Source: Borrelia parkeri
GTDB taxonomy: Bacteria > Spirochaetota > Spirochaetia > Borreliales > Borreliaceae
Direction: 5' to 3'
Length of the DNA stretch: 64,000 bases
NCBI RefSeq assembly: GCF_023035815.1
Contig: NZ_CP073159.1
Coordinates: forward strand, 124,001-188,000
A program made the translations under genes and the position numbers. Under the pieces are notes generated by a model. It did not search any database, was not told where the DNA came from, and worked only from the letters and a program-made list of their open reading frames with translations. Every line of letters starts with the position of its first letter. Position 1 is the first letter of the stretch. This document shows, piece by piece, positions 57,644-64,000 of the stretch.

Positions 57644-59527
57644 ATGGATTCAACATTTTCAGGAATAGAAATTGGAAAGAAAAGTTTATTTGCACACAAA
57701 GATGCTATGAACACAATTGGACATAATTTAACTAACACATCAAAACCCGGATATTCAAGACAAAGAGTTATAATGAAAACTGAAATGCCAATTTATGCTC
57801 CTCAATTAAATAGAGCAAATAAAGTTGGTCAACTAGGTCAAGGAATAATGGTTCAATCCATAGAGCGAGTAAGAGACGACTTGCTTGATATAAAAATAGC
57901 TGAAGAATCACATCGACTTGGCTATTGGAGTTCAAAAGACAAATTTATCTCTCTGCTTGAGAATGTATATAATGAACCGGAAGAACAATCAATCAGAAAA
58001 AGATTAAATGATTTTTGGGATAGCTGGCAAGATTTATCAAAACAGCCCCAAGGACTAGCTGAAAGAAATATTATATTAGAACGCGGACAATCTTTTGCAG
58101 AAGTAGTAAGCAGCAGATTTCATTCTCTTAAACGAATATACACAATGGCAAATGATGAAGTAAAAATTACTACTGAAGAGATAAATAACTACCTTAGGAA
58201 TATCAGTGATCTTAATAGGCAAATTGCAAAAGCAATCGCCATGAAAGATCATCCAAATGATTTAATGGATGAAAGAGATTTAATAGTTGATAAACTAAGC
58301 AATTTAATTAGTATCTCCATAGAAAATAAGCGAGACCCTAATGAATTCTTAATTTATGTAGAAGGGAAACATCTCATTCAAGGTGCAATTGCAAATGAAT
58401 TTATATTGGAAGCAGCCAATGGCCCTACAGGAACTAAATGGAATGTTTTATGGAATAATGGGGAACCGGCTAATATTAATACGGGAAAATTAGGGGCTCT
58501 GATTAATGTAAGAGATAACGAAATTAAAAACGAAATTAATGAGATAGATAACATGGCAATTAATATCACAGAGCTTGTCAATGAAGTTCATGTGTCAGGA
58601 CACGGTCTTGATCAAAAAAACGGAAGAATTTTCTTCGACCAAGAATACAAGCTAACCGATGAGCGTGGACGATATGACAGCAATGGGGATGGTCAATTTG
58701 ATTCTGTTCATATATTTAAAATAAATAGTACAAATGAAATTTTTCCAGAAGAAAATCTAGGATTTTCAGGAATACTCAAATTTCAAGCAATCAATAAAAA
58801 TGATTTTATAGAAATACCCTACAATGCAACAGATACCGTTCAAGACGTAATAAATAAAATAAATAACTCCAACTCACAAGTCACTGCAAGAATTAATGCA
58901 GAAGGAAAATTTGAAATTAAGGCAATCAAAGAAGAAGAAAACGACAGTGCTATTTTTAGAATTAAATATATTGAAGATTCTGGACTATTTTTAACAAGTT
59001 ACACAGGCATTTTAAATGCATCGGGAACTGAGGGTGCTTATAACTATCAAGACGTTAATACTACTAACCAACTAATAAATACAGCTAGCTACTCAATAGC
59101 TCCTCTCAAAAATCCAGCTGCATGGCTTAAAGTATCTAGAGAAATTGCAGAAGATCCATCAAAGATTGTATCGGGAATTAAAACTCCAACAAACAACGCT
59201 CCTATTGGAGACAATAAGGCAGCATTACGTATTGCATCTTTTGTAAACTCACAAATAATGATTGGAAAGAATGCAACACTAAATGACTACTTCGCAAACA
59301 CAGCTTCCAATATTGCAATCAAAGGACAAACAGCAGAAATTACAAAAAATAGTCAAGAACAAATACTTAAAAGTTTAACTGATTTAAGACTATCAATATC
59401 TGGTGTAAATAAAGATGAAGAATTAGCAAACATGATAGAATTTCAACAATCATTTATCGCCGCAAGCAAATTCATCACCGTTTCTGCAGAATTAATAGAT
59501 ACAATCATAAATAAAATGGGGGTATAA
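57644..59527 (+). CDS. flgK: Flagellar hook-filament junction protein FlgK (HAP1)
   Basis: A 627-residue protein. The N-terminal rod-hook signature is present ([36 protein letters not shown]). The C-terminal D0 helix reads [20 protein letters not shown]. The central region is variable. FlgK and FlgL connect the hook to the FlaB filament. AAGGAG is 8 nt before the ATG. It sits in flgN-flgK-flgL-fliW-csrA, with 3 bp between flgK and flgL. Confidence 0.95.
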   Translation: MDSTFSGIEIGKKSLFAHKDAMNTIGHNLTNTSKPGYSRQRVIMKTEMPIYAPQLNRANKVGQLGQGIMVQSIERVRDDLLDIKIAEESHRLGYWSSKDKFISLLENVYNEPEEQSIRKRLNDFWDSWQDLSKQPQGLAERNIILERGQSFAEVVSSRFHSLKRIYTMANDEVKITTEEINNYLRNISDLNRQIAKAIAMKDHPNDLMDERDLIVDKLSNLISISIENKRDPNEFLIYVEGKHLIQGAIANEFILEAANGPTGTKWNVLWNNGEPANINTGKLGALINVRDNEIKNEINEIDNMAINITELVNEVHVSGHGLDQKNGRIFFDQEYKLTDERGRYDSNGDGQFDSVHIFKINSTNEIFPEENLGFSGILKFQAINKNDFIEIPYNATDTVQDVINKINNSNSQVTARINAEGKFEIKAIKEEENDSAIFRIKYIEDSGLFLTSYTGILNASGTEGAYNYQDVNTTNQLINTASYSIAPLKNPAAWLKVSREIAEDPSKIVSGIKTPTNNAPIGDNKAALRIASFVNSQIMIGKNATLNDYFANTASNIAIKGQTAEITKNSQEQILKSLTDLRLSISGVNKDEELANMIEFQQSFIAASKFITVSAELIDTIINKMGV

Positions 59528-59530
59528 TAT

Positions 59531-60805
59531 ATGATAAACAGAGTAAGTCATCCTTTGACATATGATAACTTAAAAACATCTTCAACAGACAAAGAAGTAA
59601 AAATAACAAAACTTTTAGGAAGCCTATACCAAGGTGGCAAAAGAATTACAAATTTGCGAGACGATCCAACAGGTGTCACTCATGCAATAAGATTAGACAG
59701 TGATATATTTAAGCTTAATACCTATGTTAAAAATATCAACAGCGCCAAAGGAAAATTAAGATATATGGAAGGGTATTTACAATCCCTTGCAAATATTTTA
59801 ACTCGTGCAAAAGAAATAACTGTCCAAGGTGCAAGCGGTACATACAAAGCTGATGATAAAAAGATAATAGCAAAAGAAATAAATGCAATACTTGAAGATG
59901 TCCTTGCAATAGCAAATGTAAAAGGAGCAGATGGATACAGCATATTTGCAGGAACTAAAATTGATAATGAAGCATTCAAAGTAATTAGAGAAAACAGGAT
60001 GAACAAACTAACTCAAGACAAAGCAGAAACTCAAATAGTAAGAATAGACTACAATGGAAATCAAGCAGAACAAACAACTGAAATATATAATGGAATTTAT
60101 ATCCCAAATAACTATCCAGGAAGCGAAATATTTTTTTCTCACAATCATTACATAACATCATCAAAAAATGTTAATGGATTTATTGTCAAGGAAAACACAA
60201 AAATTTATATTGATAACATTGAAATAGCATTAACAGCAGGGGATACCGCTGCCGACATTATTGCCAAGATAAATGAATCATCTGCTCCTGTTGAAGCTAC
60301 TCTTGATCGTATTTTAAATTCAATGGTTATACAAACAACAATACCTCACCAAATATGGATAACAGAAGAAGAAGGTTCAACAGTACTACAAGAACTAGGT
60401 ATTCTAACTCAAAACAATGATACCAAAGAACCTCCTTATAATATTGCAAACAATACTGAGGTTAGAAATAGAACAATTTTTGATAGCTTAATTGAGTTAA
60501 GAGATAACCTAGAAGAAAATAAAGAAGAAATTATTGGAAGTAGAAGTTTAGCAGAAATTGATGCAAGTTTAAATAAAATTTTTGCAACATTAGCTGATCT
60601 TGGAACTAAAGAAAATAGGCTTGATCGAAGTTATGAAAGAATAAGTAAAGAAATAATAGATATGAGAGATGATATGGTTAAATATACCGATCTTGATGTC
60701 ACAAAAGCAATAACGGAACTTAACATGACAAGTTTAGCTTATCAAGTATCTTTAGGGGTTTCCGCAAGGATCATGCAAACAACATTATTAGATTTTCTAA
60801 AATAA
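59531..60805 (+). CDS. flgL: Flagellar hook-filament junction protein FlgL (HAP3)
   Basis: This 424-residue [13 protein letters not shown] protein has an N-terminal D0/D1 half ([40 protein letters not shown]) and a C-terminal half ([32 protein letters not shown]). The middle is longer and more beta-rich than in FlaB. It joins FlgK to the filament. fliW starts directly after its stop (1-bp gap). Confidence 0.93.
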   Translation: MINRVSHPLTYDNLKTSSTDKEVKITKLLGSLYQGGKRITNLRDDPTGVTHAIRLDSDIFKLNTYVKNINSAKGKLRYMEGYLQSLANILTRAKEITVQGASGTYKADDKKIIAKEINAILEDVLAIANVKGADGYSIFAGTKIDNEAFKVIRENRMNKLTQDKAETQIVRIDYNGNQAEQTTEIYNGIYIPNNYPGSEIFFSHNHYITSSKNVNGFIVKENTKIYIDNIEIALTAGDTAADIIAKINESSAPVEATLDRILNSMVIQTTIPHQIWITEEEGSTVLQELGILTQNNDTKEPPYNIANNTEVRNRTIFDSLIELRDNLEENKEEIIGSRSLAEIDASLNKIFATLADLGTKENRLDRSYERISKEIIDMRDDMVKYTDLDVTKAITELNMTSLAYQVSLGVSARIMQTTLLDFLK

Positions 60806-60806
60806 A

Positions 60807-61199
60807 ATGAAAAACGAAATTAGTATAAAATTTAACTTTCCTGAAGGGATACTGGGATTTGAAGAGATTAAAGAATTTATAATCAAAGATTCTGAACACA
60901 AACCTTTCTCTATAATGCAATCGATAAACGGAGAAATAAATTTTTTAGTAACATCACCCTTTAATTTTTTAGAAAAATATTTGCCAAATATAGAGGAAAA
61001 AGATTGGTTAGATATCCAAACAGAAAATGAAGACGAAAAAGTCATACTATGTATAATTAACATGCATGTAAAAAACTATAAAGAAATAACGGCTAATTTA
61101 AAAGCTCCAATCATATTAAATAAAAAGAAATTAATTGGGAAACAAGCCATATCTACAAATGAAGAGCATTATCTTAGATATAGAGTCTTTAAGGAATAA
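60807..61199 (+). CDS. fliW: Flagellar assembly factor FliW
   Basis: At 130 residues, it shows the FliW pattern [20 protein letters not shown] near the N-terminus and [20 protein letters not shown]. In other bacteria FliW binds free flagellin and, when flagellin is low, frees or captures CsrA to set flagellin translation. Here it directly precedes csrA (2-bp gap), so a FlaB-FliW-CsrA partner-switching loop is likely. No Shine-Dalgarno is seen; translation is probably coupled to flgL, whose stop is 1 bp upstream. Confidence 0.93.
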   Translation: MKNEISIKFNFPEGILGFEEIKEFIIKDSEHKPFSIMQSINGEINFLVTSPFNFLEKYLPNIEEKDWLDIQTENEDEKVILCIINMHVKNYKEITANLKAPIILNKKKLIGKQAISTNEEHYLRYRVFKE

Positions 61200-61201
61200 A
61201 T

Positions 61202-61438
61202 ATGCTAGTATTATCAAGAAAAGCAAACGAAAGCATAAAAATAGACTCTAACATTGAAATTTCAATATTAGAAATAAAAAAAGATAGCGTTAAAATAGCT
61301 ATAAAAGCCCCTGAAAATATCAAAATACTTAGATCTGAAATCTATGACATCATCAAAGAAGAAAACAAAAAATCAATCTTACAAGATAAGAATAATATAC
61401 ATAGAATTAAAAATTTATTTGATTATTTTAGTAAATAA
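61202..61438 (+). CDS. csrA: Carbon storage regulator CsrA
   Basis: The 78-residue protein starts [20 protein letters not shown], as in CsrA, with the RNA-binding beta-1 strand and later [19 protein letters not shown]. The C-terminal extension ([20 protein letters not shown]) is longer than the E. coli protein (61 residues). It represses translation by binding GGA motifs at Shine-Dalgarno sites; the flaB leader here has one. AAGGA lies 6 nt before the ATG. Its last 16 bp overlap the tail of tsaB on the other strand. Confidence 0.96.
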   Translation: MLVLSRKANESIKIDSNIEISILEIKKDSVKIAIKAPENIKILRSEIYDIIKEENKKSILQDKNNIHRIKNLFDYFSK

Positions 61439-62085
61439 GATTTAATTTCTGCATCACTAAGTCTTACATAAAAAGGTCCTGACAAAATATCATCTCCTTT
61501 CATGTTTTCTAAATACTTAAACTTGCCAAGCTTTGTCAAAACTGAACCAAAAGAATCCATATCACTGATAATCTCAAACTTATTTTTAAGCTTTTCATAA
61601 ATAAATTCAATACCATTACCCACAATAACAAATTTTAAGTCAAGACTATCTAAATATTCAAATAACTCTGATTCAGAAAAACAAAAAATTTTCCCGCAAA
61701 ATTTAGAATTCTTATAACACCCAAGGAAATATTTACCTGCTGTAAAACTTAAAGTTATCGTATCTACGCTTTTATTAACCAATCTCGCAAAAACATCAAA
61801 AGTAGGTACATTAACAAAAGGAATTGAAAGACCTAAAGAAAGCCCCTTAATAAAACTTAAACTAATTCTCAAGCCTGTAAAAGAACCAGGACCAGAAGAA
61901 TTAATAAGTAAATCAAGTTTATTTAGATCAATACCACACTCTAATACAAAATCATTAAATAATTTTGGAATACTAAGAGTATAATTAATTTTATCTTTAC
62001 CTTTAATTATAGCGAAGACCTCACCATTAATTTCAAAATGAATCAACAAAGTTTTATATGAATATTCAATTGCAAGGGTATTCAT
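61423..62085 (-). CDS. tsaB: tRNA threonylcarbamoyladenosine protein TsaB
   Basis: About 220 residues, ASKHA fold: [20 protein letters not shown] and the family motif [20 protein letters not shown] (as in TsaB '[11 protein letters not shown]'). It works with TsaD, TsaE and TsaC to make t6A37 in tRNAs. I start at ATG 62085; a GTG one codon earlier (62088) is possible. It overlaps tsaE by about 20 bp, and its 3' end overlaps csrA by 16 bp. Confidence 0.92.
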   Translation of the reverse strand: MNTLAIEYSYKTLLIHFEINGEVFAIIKGKDKINYTLSIPKLFNDFVLECGIDLNKLDLLINSSGPGSFTGLRISLSFIKGLSLGLSIPFVNVPTFDVFARLVNKSVDTITLSFTAGKYFLGCYKNSKFCGKIFCFSESELFEYLDSLDLKFVIVGNGIEFIYEKLKNKFEIISDMDSFGSVLTKLGKFKYLENMKGDDILSGPFYVRLSDAEIKSYLLK

Positions 62086-62494
62086 CACTAAATTCTAAAA
62101 TCCTACTAGTACTTTTTATTTTAAATGTTAAAAACATCAATCTATTCTTTGGCAAAATATCAATAATGATCTCTGGCCACTCAATAGCTATTATAGCTGA
62201 CATATCTAAGAGAAGCTCCATTCCACCAATAAGTTGAAACTCATCTAAAATATTTAAACGATACAAATCAATATGATAAAACTTAAAATCTACAAATTCA
62301 TAAACATTAACAATATTATAAGTTGGACTTGTAAAGTAAGAAATGCCAAGATTTAAAGCCAAACCTTTTAAAAAGGTTGTCTTCCCAGTTCCCATATCAC
62401 CACAAAGACCAAATATCTTACCAATAGGCAAGGGACTAAAAAAAGATTTAGCAAAGTTTATCATTTCCTTTTCTGTTTCAAAAGATAATGTCAA
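62066..62494 (-). CDS. tsaE: tRNA threonylcarbamoyladenosine ATPase TsaE
   Basis: A 142-residue ATPase. Walker A GDMGTGKTTFLKGLALNLGI is followed by SPTYNIVNVYEF, DFKFYHIDLYRL and IIAIEWPEI, all TsaE signatures. It activates the TsaBD complex in t6A synthesis. The start is TTG with GGGTGAG about 5 nt upstream, overlapping the preceding gene's stop by 4 bp; no ATG is close. tsaB overlaps its end by 20 bp. Confidence 0.95.
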   Translation of the reverse strand: MTLSFETEKEMINFAKSFFSPLPIGKIFGLCGDMGTGKTTFLKGLALNLGISYFTSPTYNIVNVYEFVDFKFYHIDLYRLNILDEFQLIGGMELLLDMSAIIAIEWPEIIIDILPKNRLMFLTFKIKSTSRILEFSDEYPCN

Positions 62495-62835
62495 GAAAGC
62501 TCACCCTTTATATCAAGATCAATAACATGCCTCTTGATTGCAACCATTAAACTAAGAACAGGATAATTTAAAGGGTCTACAAAATCAATAGTGATATGTT
62601 TCTCACCTAAAGGAGTTACTTCTATTGTAAACTTCACTTTCTTAGTCTCACTAGAACCCTTATATTCATAAAAAGCGTCAGCAAAATACACTCTCCTATA
62701 ATATATATGACTATCTTGCTTGCTGATATTATCAAGAGAAATAAATTTCACAAATAATATTCCTTTAAATAAAATCCCGAGAAGCCAACATAGGAATATT
62801 TCATTTAGCGCTATTTTCAAAGATGGGACTTTCAT
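62491..62835 (-). CDS. Small protein with N-terminal membrane helix, function unknown
   Basis: In this 114-residue protein, a hydrophobic N-terminal segment (IALNEIFLCWLLGILFKGIL) precedes a beta-rich domain (DSHIYYRRVYFADAFYEYKG, KVKFTIEVTPLGEKHITIDF). It may be a membrane-anchored or exported small protein. No family was recognised. It heads the set with tsaE and tsaB and overlaps tsaE by 4 bp; the upstream 118 bp hold no gene apart from a hairpin after rplT. Confidence 0.65.
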   Translation of the reverse strand: MKVPSLKIALNEIFLCWLLGILFKGILFVKFISLDNISKQDSHIYYRRVYFADAFYEYKGSSETKKVKFTIEVTPLGEKHITIDFVDPLNYPVLSLMVAIKRHVIDLDIKGELS

Positions 62836-62935
62836 TTTTAACTTTTAATCCGCCTATGCAATTATCCGTTAAAAAAATACTTAAATCCCCAAATTTAGTG
62901 AGATGTCGCAAAAAATAACTCTAATCCCTACAATT

Positions 62936-62953
62936 AAACTTCCCAGGAAGTTT
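62936..62953 (-). terminator. Hairpin directly after rplT
   Basis: The arms AAACTTC (62936..62942) and GAAGTTT (62947..62953) with loop CCAG form a 7-bp stem adjacent to the rplT stop. On the minus strand it is followed by AATTG, not a T-run, so termination would be weak. It could also be an RNA processing or leader element for the next gene. Confidence 0.4.
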
Positions 62954-63301
62954 TTAATTTTTTATTTCATAAACAATTTTTTTAAAAGTTTCAATATCCT
63001 CAATTGCTAAATTAGATAAAATTTTTCTATTAAGCTTAATATTAGACTTTTTCAAACTTTCAAAAAACTTTGAATAGTTAATTTCCATACCCGTTAAAGC
63101 AGCAGAAATTCTTACAATCCATAAACTTCTAAAATCTCTCTTACGATTCTTTCTATCTCTTGTAGCATACATCATGCCTTTACGAAGAGTATCTTTAGCT
63201 TTCTTATAATTACTTTTCTTAGTACCCCAAAAACCCTTGGTTTTCTTTAAGATCTTCTTTCGTCTTGCAACGTGAACTATCCCGTTCTTAACTCTAGCCA
63301 T
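62954..63301 (-). CDS. rplT: 50S ribosomal protein L20
   Basis: This 115-residue protein begins ARVKNGIVHVARRKKILKKT and includes GFWGTKKSNYKKAKDTLRKG and YATRDRKNRKRDFRSLWIVR, matching L20 throughout. It is needed for early 50S assembly and, in other bacteria, represses its own operon mRNA. It is third in infC-rpmI-rplT, 21 bp after rpmI. Confidence 0.98.
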   Translation of the reverse strand: MARVKNGIVHVARRKKILKKTKGFWGTKKSNYKKAKDTLRKGMMYATRDRKNRKRDFRSLWIVRISAALTGMEINYSKFFESLKKSNIKLNRKILSNLAIEDIETFKKIVYEIKN

Positions 63302-63322
63302 ATAATCTCCTTAAATCAATAT

Positions 63323-63520
63323 TTAAGCATAAGGCAATAAGGTTTTGATTCTCTTAATCTCAAAACTTGAAACCAAACCTGACTTACCCAACTTCCTTCT
63401 TCTCTTTGAAGATTTTTTTGTTAAAATATGTCTTAAATTTTGCTTCTTATATTTAATTTTACCTTTTGAAGTAAAAGCATATCTTTTTTTTGCACTTTTA
63501 CATGTTTTCATTTTTGACAT
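63323..63520 (-). CDS. rpmI: 50S ribosomal protein L35
   Basis: At 65 residues, it is highly basic and starts [40 protein letters not shown] is the L35 signature. It lies 16 bp after infC in the standard order. GGAG is 7 nt before the ATG. Confidence 0.97.
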   Translation of the reverse strand: MSKMKTCKSAKKRYAFTSKGKIKYKKQNLRHILTKKSSKRRRKLGKSGLVSSFEIKRIKTLLPYA

Positions 63521-63536
63521 TTACAACTCCTTATCA

Positions 63537-64000
63537 CTATTTCTTAGACTTAGGTGCAATAATTAAAAACATTGTTTTGCCCTCCATCTTAGCTGGGGAC
63601 TCCAAAACATAATTAGACTCACCTACCCTCTCAAGAATACTCTCTAAAATTCCATAACCCAAATGAGTATGAGCGAGTTCACGTCCTCTAAATCTTATAG
63701 TAACTTTTACTTTATTACCCTCTTTGAGAAATCCTAAAATATTTCTATACTTAAAATCAAGATCATGAGTATCTATCTTTGGCTGCATCCTAACTTCTTT
63801 AAGCTTAATTATTTTTTGATTTCTTTTTTGCTCTTTTTGACGCTTTTCCTGATGAAATTTATATTTCCCATAATCAATTATCTTGCAAACAGGAGGCACT
63901 GAATTTGGAGAAATCTCAACCAAATCAAGCTCAGCATCCCTAGCACATTTAATAGCATCTTCAATTGGCAAAACAGATTGAGTTCCATTATCAAAAACAA
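63537..64000 (-). CDS. infC: Translation initiation factor IF-3 (N-terminal residues lie beyond the right edge)
   Basis: About 154 residues are visible: [40 protein letters not shown] (N-domain) and [39 protein letters not shown] (C-domain). The frame stays open to the window edge, so the true start lies outside; a TTG at 63971 is internal. IF-3 prevents subunit joining and checks start codons. It leads the rpmI-rplT operon. Confidence 0.96.
   Translation of the reverse strand, partial: VFDNGTQSVLPIEDAIKCARDAELDLVEISPNSVPPVCKIIDYGKYKFHQEKRQKEQKRNQKIIKLKEVRMQPKIDTHDLDFKYRNILGFLKEGNKVKVTIRFRGRELAHTHLGYGILESILERVGESNYVLESPAKMEGKTMFLIIAPKSKK

Noticed and set aside
1..64000. tRNA, rRNA, CRISPR, insertion sequence or prophage
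   Set aside because: Intergenic spaces are mostly under 200 bp; I saw no cloverleaf with TTCRA arm, no regular direct-repeat array and no transposase or phage gene.

Overview
The window is a low-G+C, gene-dense stretch of a spirochaete chromosome that I read as a Borrelia of the relapsing-fever group. The flagellin FlaB gene (23426..24430) carries an Ala/Pro/Gln-rich central insert of the type seen in relapsing-fever species. The gene order (rpsA-cmk-rluB-scpA-recA-greA fusion ... flaB-fliD ... flgK-flgL-fliW-csrA ... rplT-rpmI-infC) follows the Borrelia burgdorferi chromosome over roughly BB0127 to BB0190, as I remember that map. No rRNA, tRNA, CRISPR array, insertion sequence or prophage was seen. 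Almost everything is an intact housekeeping, envelope or motility gene.

Layout. 1-7.3 kb (minus strand): S1, cytidylate kinase, a pseudouridine synthase, ScpA, RecA, a very long GreA fusion and a TPR protein. 7.5-13.9 kb: a TPR membrane protein, HisRS, a class B penicillin-binding protein with a PASTA tail, and an acyl-CoA synthetase. 14.1-20 kb: a BesABC-type RND efflux operon followed by a PII-like gene broken by an in-frame TGA. 20-23.3 kb: YidD and a glycine betaine/proline ABC transporter. 23.4-26.6 kb: flaB and fliD. 26.7-32.2 kb: nagA-nagB facing secA-sodA. 32.2-43.6 kb: a lipoprotein, two small membrane proteins, alanine racemase, a 32-residue-repeat exported protein, a 55-residue basic protein, a long unknown protein, a cation exchanger, a DUF4015-type protein and amylomaltase. 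43.7-45.7 kb: an OmpA-like protein, a DksA/TraR-type protein and IF-1. 45.7-53 kb: a complete MoxR/Bat operon. 53.1-57 kb: mnmE-mnmG-rsmG. 57.1-61.4 kb: flgN-flgK-flgL-fliW-csrA. 61.4-64 kb: infC-rpmI-rplT and a small gene-tsaE-tsaB cluster.

How the parts connect. Motility is split over two loci: the filament genes flaB and fliD at 24 kb, and at 57-61 kb the hook-filament junction genes with the FliW/CsrA regulators. CsrA is expected to act on the flaB leader, where a CACGGAGG site covers the Shine-Dalgarno. The nag genes feed amino sugars into glycolysis. The Bat operon, Bes pump, betaine transporter, PBP, Alr, SecA and YidD all concern the envelope.

The points most worth a second look are: the amylomaltase, where the third catalytic Asp position reads Glu; the PII-like gene with a premature TGA beside the RND pump; the exact 32-residue periodicity of the protein at 35.5-37.1 kb; the GreA fusion; tail-to-tail gene ends with no room for terminators; and several transcripts that look leaderless. 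I did not find a clearly new multi-gene system. Start codons were re-chosen in several genes from Shine-Dalgarno position and family length.
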